64,000 nt of DNA, taken from the NCBI RefSeq assembly GCF_029873635.1, contig NC_080419.1, positions 73,272,597 to 73,336,596 of the forward strand, given 5' to 3'. Origin of the DNA: Malania oleifera (lineage: Eukaryota; Streptophyta; Magnoliopsida; Santalales; Ximeniaceae). Below, piece by piece: positions 23,568 through 34,651 of this stretch; the stretch's first letter is position 1; each line of letters begins with the position of its first letter. The notes below the pieces were generated by a model. That model worked only from the letters and a program-made list of their open reading frames with translations, had not been told where the DNA came from and made no database searches. The position numbers were made by a program, and so were the translations under genes.

Positions 23568-26323
23568 CTATTTACCACTAAACCTCTTGAAATAATCGTA
23601 GATATTTGCGTTTGATTTCATCCTCGAGTTCCATGAAGCTTCTTCTACAGCATGGTTCCTCCACAAAACTTTCACTAACTGGATCTCTTTCGTGCGCAGT
23701 TCTTGTGTCTTTCTGTCTAAAATATGCAATGGCGCTTCTTTATAAGTTAATGAGTCTTTAAGCTCTATTCCTATATAGCTGATGATGTGGGACGAGTCTG
23801 GGACGTATTTCCTTAACATAACAACATAAAACACGTCATGAATTCTAGCCAGAGCTGGTGGCAAAGCTAGCCTATAGGCAACTGGTCCTACTTTCTCTAG
23901 TATCTCAAAAGGACCAATATACCTAGGGCTCAACTTGCCCTTCTTTCCAAACATCATAATTCCTTTTAGGGGAGCTATCTTCAAGAATACCCAATCCCCC
24001 ACATCAAATTCTAGTTTCTGGCGGCGAGTATCTGCATAACTTTTCTGCCGACTCTGCGTTGTATTGATTCTTTCTTTAATTAGTCAGACCATGTCGGACG
24101 CCTGCTGTATTATTTCTAGACCTAAAATTCACTTTTCACCTACTTCATCCCAGAAGAGAGGAGAACAACATCTCCTACCATACAATGCCTCGTAAGGTGC
24201 CATTCCGTTACTAGTCTGATAACTGTTATTATAAAAAAATTCGACTAACGACATAAATTGAATCCAACTTCCTCCAAAATCAAGCACACAAGCACGAAGC
24301 ATATCCTCTAGTGTCTGAAGTGTCCTTTCAGTCTGACCATCTGTCTAGAGGTGGAAAGCAGTGCTAAATGCTAACTGTGTACCCATCGTCTCCTGAAAAC
24401 TTTTCCAAAATCGTGAAGTAAACTGAGGATCTCGGTCGGAGACTATGGATACTGACACACCATGAACGTGAACTATCTCCTGAATATATATTTCTATTAA
24501 TTTGTCCATAGAATAACCGACTTTAATTAGAATGAAATGAACGTTCTTCGTCAAACGATCAACAATTACCCAAATCGCATTCAACCCCTATCGCGCTAGT
24601 GGTAATCCCGTAACGAAATCCATCAAAACGTGATCCCATTTCCACTCGAGAATAAACAATGGCTACAACTGCCCTGCTGGTCTCTAGTGCTCAACTTTAA
24701 GTTGCTGGCACGTCAAGCACTACTATACAAATTCAGCTATCTCTCTCTTCATTCCACTCCACTAGAAGTACTCCCACAGAACCCGATACATTTTAGTGCG
24801 ACCTGGATGTATGGTGTATAGGGATATGTGAGCTTCCTCTAATATAGTTCTCTTGATCTCAGTATATGTAGGAGCACAGAGCCTAGTACGGAACCGCAGA
24901 GCTCCGTCATCTGATATGTTGGATTCCTTACCCTGACCATTTCACACCCTAGCTATTACCTCTACCAACTCTGCGTCGTCGCCCTGAGCTGCTTTAATCC
25001 TCTCGTATAGCATAGGCTGAACCACTAGACTAGAAATGACTGTCTGAGGACTCTCATCGACCAATTCTATGCTGAGCCTCTCCAAATCCATTAGAAGTGA
25101 GTGCTGAATCTCCATAGCTACCAGCACGGGTCCCCCTGATTTCCTGCTCAGAGCATCTGCCACTACATTTGCCTTCCCTAGATGGTAACTAATCGTGCAA
25201 TCACAGTCTTTAATAAGCTCTAACCACCTTCTTTACCTCATATTCAGCTCTTTCTGAGTGAAGAAATATTTCAGGCTCTTGTGATCCGTAAAAATCTCGC
25301 ACTTCCCACCATATAGCCTCCAGATCTTTAGAGCGTACACCACTGCAGTTAGTTCTAAATCATGGACAAGATAATTTTTCTTATACTCTTTAAGCTGTCT
25401 AGACGCATACGCAATAACCCTGTCGTTCTGCATCAACACACATCCAAGACCCTTCAAAGAGGCATCACTGTAAATTACAAAACTATCCTCCCCTAAAGGA
25501 AAAGCCAGTACTGGAGCTAAAACTAACAGCCGCTTTAACTCCTGAAAAATCTGCTCATAGTCATCGGTTCAATCAAACTTCACATTTTTCTTTGTAAGTC
25601 ATTTAATGGACCTAATAGCCTGAAGAAACCATCCACAAAGTGCTAGTAATAACTTGCTAATCCCAGAAAACTTCTGACCTCTTGAACATTCCTCGGTCTT
25701 TCCCAACTTATCACTGCTTCTAATTTACTCGGATCGACTGATATACCTACTTCAGAGATCACATGGCCGAGAAAAGTAACCTGCCTTAGCCAGAATTCAC
25801 ATTTCTTGAATTTTGCATATAATTTTCTTTCCCTCAATGTCTGCAATACTAGCCTCAAATGGTGCTCGTGTTCCTCAAAACTTCTCGAGTAGACCAGTAT
25901 ATCATCAATGAATACAACCACAAACTACCAGTATATCATCAATGAATACAACCACAAACTAGTCCAATAACTGATGAAACACTCGGTTCATTAAATCCAT
26001 GAATACTGCTGGTCCGTTAGTCAACCCAAATGGCATCACCAGGAACTCATAATGCCCATATCTGGTATGAAATGCGGTCTTCGAAATATTTTATGCTTCA
26101 ACTTTCACCTGATGGTAGCCTGACCGCAGATCAATTTTAGAGTAAACCTGGGTCCCCTGAAGCTGATCAAATAAATCATCGATCATAGGGAGAGGATATT
26201 TATTCTTGACTGTCAATTTATTTATCTCCCTATAATCGATACACAACCTCATGGTCCCGTCCTTCTTTTTCACGAATAGAACTGGCGCTCCCCAGGGCGA
26301 TACACTGGGCCTAATGAAACCTT
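23568..26323 (-). pseudogene. Gypsy-B pol, broken and truncated
   Basis: From right to left it holds an RT start with [15 protein letters not shown] and DLRSGYHQ (26091-26323), then RT with FIDDILVYS (25643-25921). RNase H is at 25233-25457 ([11 protein letters not shown]). The HPGK-type region and zinc-binding part of integrase are poorly preserved. Integrase core VDRLTK...VSDRDPQF is at 24345-24584. An integrase C-terminal domain with a chromodomain-like LWRNHAVEEASW tail is at 23568-24002. A 34-bp duplication (25893-25960) hits the RT active-site coding region and shifts the frame. Stops occur elsewhere. Confidence 0.9.
25893..25960. repeat. 34-bp perfect tandem duplication in the RT active site
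   Basis: Two identical adjacent units (25893-25926 and 25927-25960), each starting accagtatatcatc and ending cacaaact. 34 is not a multiple of three, so the RT frame is broken exactly at the FIDD catalytic motif. Confidence 0.95.
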
Positions 26324-26760
26324 TACTACAAAAAATCAAGATATTAGTGAAGGATCAAATCTGTCACTAATTAGTGACGGTTTTAAAATAATTGCTATAT
26401 CTACCGTTACTACTAACTTTTAGTGACGAATTTAAAATTCATCACTAATAATGGAATAAGTGACGGATTATAACCATCACTAAAACCCTAATACCGTCAC
26501 TATAAATTCTAGATCAGCTCAGCTCAAATTCGTCACTAATAGTAACGTATTAGTGAAGGATTCAAATTCGTCACTAATAGTATGGTATTAGCGACGAATT
26601 ACAAATTCGTCTCTAATAGTAGGGTATTAATGAAGGATTTGAATCCTTCACTAATACTTCATTATTAGTCACAAATCTAGAATTCGTCACTAATACCCTA
26701 CTATTAGTGACGAATTTGAATCCTTCACTAATAATTAGAAAAATTAAAAAACCTTTAATA
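26324..26760. mobile_element. CACTA-type transposon end with subterminal repeats
   Basis: The end reads tactacaaaaaatc, close to the CACTACAAGAAAA terminus of plant CACTA (En/Spm-like) elements with the first base changed. It is followed by many copies of attagtgacgaattt in both orientations, as in CACTA subterminal regions. It breaks the RT of Gypsy-B. No transposase domain or opposite terminus was found to the right, so only one end can be assigned. Confidence 0.65.
26547..26733. repeat. Array of five ~33-bp near-perfect palindromes
   Basis: Palindromes start at about 26547, 26585, 26624, 26662 and 26701, a spacing of 38-39 bp. Each has the form tattagtgacgaatt-x-aattcgtcactaata with few mismatches. 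Short spacers (tagtatg, tagtaggg, ttcatt, cccta) separate them. Confidence 0.9.
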
Positions 26761-27429
26761 TTAATTTTTTTTAATCATCAATTCCTATAAAAATCTATAA
26801 TTACATTTTTGCATAGATAACCTAAAACCATAATTACTACAAAATTCGTAAATCATTCAAAATTTCGAATTCAAATACGAATTCAATTAAAATAAAGAAA
26901 TAACATTTGTTCAGATAACAAAAAAAAATTCAAAATATTCAAAATTCAAATAAAAATACTAGTACAAATTCAAATTAAAATACAAAATTCCATTAGTTCA
27001 AATAACAATAAAAATTATAGAGAAATAATCAAAAATTGCATCCGACGACTATAGTACATGCATGCATGGCATTGTGTTGATATTATGACAACCGCGAACC
27101 CTACAAATTAAGAGTTATTAAAAAAAAATTAGTATACAAATGGAGAGCTGGCGCTCAGTATAATCAGGAAAAATAATTATATGATATAAAAAATTCGTAA
27201 AGATTTCATAATCATTCATATTGCATAATTTGTACGGTAGTAATATCAATAATGAAAAAAATAATGTCAGTATTTAAAGCTAAACACTGAGTTCACATAT
27301 TTTCATTGAGTTACACACTTGAAAGGTAGCCTATAAAGTCGAAGGGATGAAAGGGTCTTTGAATAATCATGAGAAGATACACACACATTTATACTTGCAA
27401 CTACTTATATATATTCTGTGTAATTACCT
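26761..27429. other. AT-rich spacer, no gene seen
   Basis: Very AT-rich DNA, possibly the interior of the CACTA-type element. Frames are short and unlike known proteins. Confidence 0.5.
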
Positions 27430-27640
27430 TTTAATTTTTTGAAAGATAAAACCAAGTTAATTCATTAATAAACAAAGCTCAAGTCAGAGGCTTGAGGATA
27501 CAAAAGTGCAGGAAGACCCAAAACAAGAAACCAACAAGGCAATAAAAATAGTGAGCAGCCAACAAATCAACAAAAAAACTGAAGAGAACACTGGTGCTCT
27601 GGTTTCTTCAGGGTAGTAGATTGAAGGGTGGTAATTAAGT
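27430..27640 (-). repeat. Possible LINE 3' end fragment
   Basis: On the minus strand the text runs cttcctgcacttttgtat...tttgtttattaatgaa...ttttatctttcaaaaaatt. This resembles 3' tails of plant L1-type elements. There is no coding domain and no target duplication. Confidence 0.3.
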
Positions 27641-27699
27641 CAAATGGTAGTTGTGGTGTGTCAAAATAACTCTCGCAAGGGCTCCTAAGATTTGAACTT

Positions 27700-28242
27700 G
27701 GTATTTGTTGACCCATTTATCATACGACTTATCCTAGTTGTCATTTTACTCACAAGAGTTGTATTAGTTCATGATTTTTGACTTAAATATGCATATTCTA
27801 TGTTCTAAACACTTAGAACCGCATTTTGAGGTATTTTTTCCCTTCTAATGTTCCAAGTTGCAAACCATTGGACAATTTTTCACACAACTTGATTTTATGT
27901 GTCATATTACCTATAAGAGTTGTATCAATACTTGATTTTTCACTTAAATATGCATATTCTATGTTTTAAACACCCGTTTTTGAATTGTTCTTCTCCTAAG
28001 GTTTTAGCTTGGGAACTACTGACCCATTTTTCACATAACTTGATTCAATGTGCCATTTTACTTGTGAGAGTAGTATCAATGCATGGTTTAGTTAAATATG
28101 CATACTCTAAGTTTTTTCACCTATAACCCCATTTTGAGTTATTTTGTCCTCTTAAGGTTCCAACTGGGGAACCATTCAGTCGTTCTTTACATGACTCAAT
28201 TCTATGCATCATTTACTCGCGAGAGTTGTGTCACATTCTCTA
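27700..28242 (+). repeat. Diverged tandem array, left part (150-160 bp spacing)
   Basis: Units share acccattttt, cattttact-gagagttgta, ttaaatatgcatattcta, accccattttgag and ttccaact blocks in the same order. The ttaaatatgcatattct anchor falls at 27783, 27944 and 28092. The array continues after the Gypsy-C insertion at 36566. Confidence 0.8.
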
Positions 28243-29500
28243 TGTAGTAACCCAACCCTGAAAAAAAAAAATAAATAAATAATGAAAAATAAATAAATAA
28301 ATAAATAAATAAAGAGATATTTTGGAGGAGATATTTTGGAGAAGATATTTTGAAAGGAGATATTTTGAGATATTTATATAAATATCTTGGAGGAGATATT
28401 TATTTGGAAAACAGGTGCCGATTAAATACCGAGCTATATACGAAAAAGGGGTTAAACCGAGAGGGTATGTGCCGGTTTATACTTGATGCAATTGTATGAG
28501 TTTATGAAAATATTGAAATTGCACAGGTTGTTTGTTTTATTATAAATTGTATATATGATGAATGGAACCACAGCTTGCCACCAAAGGAGTTGAAAGATAC
28601 TTTTGTAATAGGAGTTGAAAGATACTCCAATTAGAAGTTGAAAAAGCTTCAGTTATGGGGTTGAAAGATAACCCCCAATGGCAGAGAATATTCCTCAACT
28701 GGAAGGGTACAGTGCAACCACACATGTAAATTCAGTGTGGATACATATAGATAGTCCGCTAGCAGGAGTAATGAAACCACTGGTGAAATAATAAACTAGA
28801 TGGGGGCAGTCGGACTATATATTAGATACTTAACAGTGCGTGCACGAACAAGACATTGTTAGAGTTATCAGTGCACAACTCGTGCCATGGGGTAAAATAG
28901 GCATACTATATCATACCAAGCTGGTCGTTGTTCTAACACTCATATACATGATTTAAAAGCTATTATGAGAAATTCATGTGATTTATGTTGATATATCTTT
29001 TGCATTTCAGTATTGAAAATGTTCATTTAATGTATCGGTTTTAAATTGAATACAGAATATGGTCACACACTGATTGTAATATCTTCTGCCTTACTGAGAA
29101 GTGTCTCACCCCATTATAGAACCATTGTTTTCAAGTCCTTTTGGATGTCGGTCCTAGTTTCTTGGAGGGACTGGGGAGTTTGTTTGGAGTTTTGATTACG
29201 TAAGTATTTTATTTGTGTAATAGACTTATTCGGAGTACCTTTTTGGGAGATTGTAAGAACTGGTGATGTTCTAAGTATGGACGTTTGTATTTGACGTTAC
29301 AGTTAGTAAATTCTGGTATATGTCTAATAGGAAATCTCGATGGATGTTTACGTTTTTCCGCAACATTTATATCCAAGTTATGTATGTGTTACACCCGTTT
29401 GTTCTTATTTAGGGCGGGTTGTTCATGCATGTTTATCAGATACAGGTATTCCATATATTCGATAGCCACGTGGGTCCGTGTAAAGGGTCCGGTCGTTACA
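28243..29500 (+). repeat. Gypsy-C 5' LTR (1258 bp, internally deleted)
   Basis: Starts tgtagtaaccc and ends cgttaca. It matches the 3' LTR on both sides, but about 735 bp present there (about 34739-35474) are missing at the tatttattt/ggaaaacagg junction (28412-28418). The missing part includes a ttataaatt box and the CT-rich leader, so this LTR probably lacks its promoter. A degenerate gagatattttggag short tandem repeat lies at 28314-28405. Confidence 0.93.
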
Positions 29501-29502
29501 GT

Positions 29503-29514
29503 TGGTATCAGAGC
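29503..29514 (+). other. Gypsy-C primer binding site
   Basis: TGGTATCAGAGC, the complement of initiator-Met tRNA, two bases after the LTR. Confidence 0.93.
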
Positions 29515-29907
29515 TCGTAGCCAGTCGGAAGTATGATTTGATTCATGCTGCCTAGTTAGGGATATGTGCTAAACTAAGAAGTTGCTTGTTGTGATAGTCT
29601 AGAATATACCAGAGTATAGGACAAGGATAAGATCTTGGATTTTGCTTTGTATATCTGGAGACGAAAATTCATTGATAGACTAATGTGTTTTTCTGGATCA
29701 GTCGAAAGGTTCAAAAAATCACGGCAATCTATTGACGATTTTGTTTCCTAGTAGAAGGGTGAAATTCGAGTTAGAATAAGGATGTCAAATTTATGGAGTA
29801 TGTCAATGTTAAGAATGTGAACTTGGAAAATTGACCTTATATTGTGATAGTAGTAGTTGATGGGTAGGTTATTACCTTTCTAATGGGTTCTCGTAATTAT
29901 TTTCAGG

Positions 29908-30830
29908 ATGAAATCCAGGGATATCACGGCCAACGTGGGTGGTAGTAGTAGTGAGGGTGCCGGCCCTGAGGCTAGTAATGACTCTACTAGTGTGTTGCGT
30001 GACTTCACACAGCAGCTTATGGCTGAGGTAGTGCGGACGAATAGGGGGCAGGATCGTCCTACGACTGAGATGGGTTGCTCCATTGAGCAGTTCACCAGAT
30101 TGAAGCCCTCAGCTTTTATGGGCAGTACAGATCCATTTCGTGTTGAGAATTGGATCCATGAGATCAAAAAGATCCTAGATGTGTTGAACTGCACTGAAAG
30201 GCAGAAAGTCACCTTTGCCACTTTTAAGTTGGCAGGGGAGGCTGGTGGGTGTCTGTAAAGCAGATGGAAAAGCACTGACTGATACCAATAGCATTGACGT
30301 GGGCCCGATTCAAAGAGCTCTTCTTTGAATGTTATATTCCGACCACAATTAGAAACGCGAAGATGGAGGAATTCATGAATATGACGCAGGGATCGCTGGC
30401 AGTGCAGCAGTATGCTACTAAATTCCAGGAGCTGTCTCGATTTGCTCTATTCATGATTCCTGATGAAGTAAAGAAGGCATGGAAGTTTCAAAGGGGTCTG
30501 AGGAGCGAGATCCGTAAGCAAACGGCGATCTTGCAGTTGCAAGACTTTGCCACACTAGTTGATAAAGCCACTGTGGCAAAGAAGAGTCTACTGGAGGACG
30601 CAAAGGTTCAGGTCCCGAAGAAGAGGTCAGCGCCTCCCAGTTTTTCGTCTAGGATGAGGTAGGGTAACTGGAAGAAGAACAGTGGTGGTATGTCTCAGAA
30701 TACCGTACCTTTCCAACGTTGCTCATTGTGTGGTAGGAGACACCCGGGGCAATGTTGGTTGGCTATGGGGGCTTGTATGCGGTGTAGTAAACAAGGACAC
30801 TAGGTGAGAGACTATAGTATGTAGGGAAAT
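29908..30830 (+). pseudogene. Gypsy-C gag, broken
   Basis: ATG at 29908. A retrotransposon gag domain spans two frames (29908-30258 and 30294-30662). The first is lost by what looks like a one-base deletion near 30243-30246, with a further TGA near 30278. TAG at 30660-30662 interrupts the region before the zinc knuckle. A CxxC....H....C knuckle is readable at about 30721-30757, followed by a second C..C/H group interrupted by TAG (30802-30804). Confidence 0.88.
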
Positions 30831-30839
30831 AGTGGAGCC

Positions 30840-31325
30840 CCGTAACAGCCATACAGGGGAAATACTCAGGTGCAATGTGGTGGTCAACAAGGGGGTACCG
30901 CCCAGGCTAGGGTGTATTCCCTGACACGTGGTGATGCAGAGAACGCTGGTGATGTAGTCACAGGTATCATTTACATGCTTTCTCATAAAGCTGTAGTATT
31001 ATTTGATTCCAGGGCAACACATTCTTTTATTTCCCGAGGTTTTGTTAAATTGTGTGGATTAGAAGTGCAATTGTTAGATTATGAACCGGTGGTGGCTACA
31101 CCATCTGGATCTATAGTAGGGTGTAGCAAGGTAGTTTGAGACTTCCTGATTGAAATACAGGGGAGGATACTACCAGTTAATCTTGTGGTATACAACATGT
31201 ATGGCTTTGATATTATCCTAGGGATGGACTGGTTGTTTGCTAGTTATGCTAGTATTGATTACCATAGGAGAGAGGTGTTATTTAAACCGCCAGGAAAATA
31301 GGAATTTCAGTTCCTTGGATCGTGT
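30840..31325 (+). pseudogene. Gypsy-C aspartic protease region
   Basis: The frame at 30870-31139 contains LFDSRATHSFIS. The catalytic loop is normally DSGA, so here Gly is replaced by Arg beside the catalytic Asp. TGA at 31137-31139 ends the frame, yet the family signature continues downstream (DVILGMDWL-like residues near 31205-31235). The combination predicts an inactive protease. Confidence 0.8.
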
Positions 31326-32680
31326 GTGTGTTCTACACCACGTATCCTTTCTGCTATGCAAGCTAGAAGACTACTCCTTAAAGGGTGCCAAGGATATCTG
31401 GCATTTGTGAAAGACACGTTAGCAGAAGAACAGGAATTGGAGATGATTGCTGTAGTGCATGAGTTCCCTGACGTGTTTCTAGAGGACTTACTAGGATTAC
31501 CTCCGGACCGAGAGGTGGAATTTGCCATAGAATTAGCTCAAGGTACGGCGCTGATATCGAAAGCTCCGTATCGAATGGCTCCAGCTGAATTGAGAGAATT
31601 GAAGGAATAACTACAAGAGCTGCTTGACAAGGGGTACATTAGACCTAGTGTTTCTCCTTATGGAGCACCGGTGTTATTTGTGAAGAAGAAGGATGGGTCG
31701 ATGAGGATGTGCATCGACTATTGAGAACTGAATAAAATAACAATAAAGAATAAATATCTGCTACCTAGGATCGATGATTTGTTTGACCAACTTCAGGGCA
31801 CGCAGGTTTTCTCCAAGATTGTCCTACGATCTGGGTATCACCAGTTGAAGGTGAAAGCGGAGGACGTCTCGAAAACTGCATTTCGAACCTGGTATGGCCA
31901 TTTTGAATTTATGGTTAGGCCTTTTGGTTTGACTAATGCACCTGCAGCATTTATGGATTTGATGAACAGGGTCTTTCACGAATATTTAGACCGGTTCATC
32001 GTGGTATTTATTGACGACATCCTAGTGTATTCTAGGAGCGCTGCAGAACATGAAGTTCATTTGAGGTTGGTTTTGCAAATGCTTAGGGATAAGAAATTAT
32101 ATGCCAAACTAAAGAAGTGTAAGTTCTGGTTAGAGCATATTGCATTTCTTGGTCACGTAGTGTCCAAGGAAGGTGTATCGGTGGACTTGAGTAAGATAGA
32201 GGCAGTAGTGGACTGGGCGAGGCCAAAGAATGTTAAGGAAGTCAGAAGTTTCCTGGGTCTTGCAGGCTACTACCGTCGTTTTGTAGAAGGGTTCTCTAGT
32301 TTAGTAGGTCCTTTGACACGACTCACGAGAAAGAACGTGAAGTACGATTGGACTGAAGATTGCGAGCGGAGTTTCCAGGAGTTGAAAAGGCAGTTGGTTA
32401 CTGCTCCAGTCCTGACCATTCTTTCTAGGGATGACGGATTCGTTATATACAGTGATGCCTCTAAGAAGGGTCTTGGTTGTGTTCTAATGCAGCAGGACAG
32501 AGTAATTGTTTACGCTTCTTGTCAACTTAAAGAATACAAAAAGAACTACCCGACGCATGATATGGAATTAGCAGCGGTAATGTTTGCATTGAAAATCTGG
32601 AGGCATTATTTGTATGGTGAGAGGTGCGAGATTTTTACTAATCATAAAAGTCTTAAGTACTTTTTCACCAGAAAGAGCTG
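31326..32680 (+). pseudogene. Gypsy-C reverse transcriptase and RNase H, nearly intact core
   Basis: The longest retroelement frame in the window (31779-32681, 300 codons) holds DLRSGYHQ-like residues, [12 protein letters not shown], the catalytic [11 protein letters not shown] and the thumb. RNase H follows with [15 protein letters not shown] and NHKSLKYFF. Upstream, TAA at 31608-31610 and TGA at 31722-31724 interrupt the N-terminal part. A one-base loss near 32668 throws the frame at the RNase H end. The catalytic Asp pair survives. Confidence 0.92.
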
Positions 32681-32683
32681 AAC

Positions 32684-34318
32684 ATGAGACAACGCAGGTG
32701 GCTCGAGTTGATAAAAGACTACGACTGTGTTATTAGCTATCACCCAGGAAAGGCTAATGTGGTGGTTGATGCTCTGAGTCAGAAGTCTATTGATGCATCG
32801 GTCTCAGCAGTAGGAGTTCAGCATCCGATTTTTATGGACCTGGAAAGGTTAGGCTTGGAAGTGGTAGAAAGGAATCATTAGGCTATTCTTGCTAGCTTGG
32901 TGGTGCAGGCGACTTTACAGGAGAGGATTCGTATGGCGCAGAAAGAGGATCCGGAGTTAGTTGAGGTTATGGAAGGAGTTCAGAATGGGTTGAAGCCAGA
33001 TTTCAGTATCTCGGGCGACGGGATATTGAGATTTTGCAACAGAGCGTGTGTACCGAATGATGCTGTGATTAAACAGGTCATTTTAGAGGAGGCACACCGT
33101 TCGCTCTACACTGTGCATCCTGGTAGCACGAAGATCTACTGGGATTTGAGGGAATCTTTCTGGTGGTCTTTTATGAAAAGAGAGATCGCCTGTTTTATAG
33201 AGCAGTGTCTGACTTGTCAGCGGGTCAAAGCAGAGCACCAGAGGCCAGCAGGACCACTTCAGCCACTTGTCATCCCCGAGTGGAAGTGGGAGCATGTTTC
33301 GATGGATTTTGTGACAGGATTACTTGTGGTGGTGCATGGGTAGAATACTATATGGGTTGTAGTAGATCGGTTGATGAAGACTGCACATTTCATACCAATC
33401 AAAGTCAGCTATTCTCTGAATAGGCTGGCATAGCTATACGTGCAGGAGATTGTACGACTACACAGTGTTCCTATTTCTAATGTTTCAGACCGAGATCCTC
33501 GTTTTACGTCTCATTTCTAGAAGAGTCTACAAGATGCCTTGGGATCACAACTGACGTTCAGTACATCTTTCCATGCGCAGACAGATGGACAGTCTGAGAG
33601 GACTATTTAGACGTTGGAGGATATGTTGCGGGCTTGTGTACTGGATTTTGGTGATAGTTGGATACGGTATCTGCCGCTTGTCAAATTTGTGTATAACAAC
33701 AGTTACCAGGCTAGCATAGAGATAGCACCTTATGAGGCACCGTATGGTCGCTGGTGTCGATCTCCGTTGTTCTGGGATCAGGTAGGTGAGCGGCAGGTAC
33801 TGGGTCCGGAACTGGTTCAGCAGGCCTCTACAAAGGTCGAGTTGATCAGGGAAAGAATTAAGGCAGCTCAGAGTCGGCAAAAGAGTTATGCTGATACTCG
33901 TCGTTGAGAGCTGGAATTTGAGGTAGGGGATATGGTTTTTCTTAAGATCGCTCCAATGAAAGGGGTGATAAGGTTCGAAAAGAAGGGGAAGTTAAGTCCT
34001 CAGTATATTGGGCCTTTTGAAGTCCTGAAAAGGATAGGTTCGGTTGCTTATCAAGTGGCTTTACCTCCAGCACTATCCAGAGTTCATGATGTGTTTCACG
34101 TCTCGATGCTGAGGAAGTACGTGTCGGATCCTTCGCACGTTCTGAGTTACAAACCTCTAGAGATCAGTGAGGCTTTATTATATGAGGAGGTACCAGTACT
34201 GATATTAGATCAGAAACTTCAGCAATTACGGACGAGGAAAATACCGCTAGTGAATATATTATGGCGTAACCATGCAGTGGAGGAAGCTTCATGTGAGTTA
34301 GAGTCAGAGATATGCTAG
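32684..34318 (+). pseudogene. Gypsy-C integrase with chromodomain-like C-terminus, broken
   Basis: The RNase H/IN linker is at 32684-32881. The zinc-binding H..H..C..C region (HPGSTKIYWDLR, CLTCQRVK) is in 32897-33343. The catalytic core follows in pieces to 33907 (VSDRDPRF near 33485, QTDGQSERT near 33580-33603). The C-terminal part at 33932-34318 has GPFEVL and LWRNHAVEEAS, typical of gypsy chromovirus tails. Stops are at 32879, 33341, 33431, 33518, 33608 and 33905. Confidence 0.9.
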
Positions 34319-34580
34319 AAGTACCCGCAATTATTTTCGAATGGTACGTAGTTATGTATAGTAGTATAGGTGGTATGGTCTTCGGGAGATTTTTGTGTGT
34401 GTGTGTGTAATCTTCCGAAGCATCACATTGTAACCCCGGTATTCCTCCGCCATAAGCGAGTGTAGATAATAAATTCAGGCCAGAGCTGCTTTATAGGTGG
34501 CTACCAACTCTTCTGTAGGTCTCCGACGTAAGGTAGAGTATGCTTGGTATCAGTTGGTGAATTTCGGGGACGAAATTCTT

Positions 34581-34595
34581 ATAAGGAGGGGAGAT
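34581..34595 (+). other. Gypsy-C polypurine tract
   Basis: ataaggaggggagat directly before the 3' LTR. It is the same type as in Gypsy-B, showing the two belong to one clade. Confidence 0.92.
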
Positions 34596-34619
34596 TGTAA
34601 TAACCCAACCCCGAAAAAA

Positions 34620-34651
<32 letters not shown>

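Larger units (their letters stand above)
21215..26323 (-). mobile_element. Gypsy-B: Ty3/gypsy chromovirus-like element, 5' part lost
   Basis: A minus-strand gypsy element. From the left it has the 3' LTR (21215-23302), polypurine tract, integrase C-terminus, integrase core, RNase H and RT, i.e. PR-RT-RH-IN order. Within RT the sequence stops at about 26323, where a CACTA-type transposon end begins. Protease, gag, primer site and 5' LTR are not found further right, so this is more than a simple insertion. Confidence 0.9.

Noticed and set aside
26324-26760. CRISPR-like array
   Set aside because: Regular spacing suggests it, but the repeats are palindromes separated by 4-8 bp, there are no unique spacers, and the host is a plant. 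CACTA subterminal repeats explain it better.
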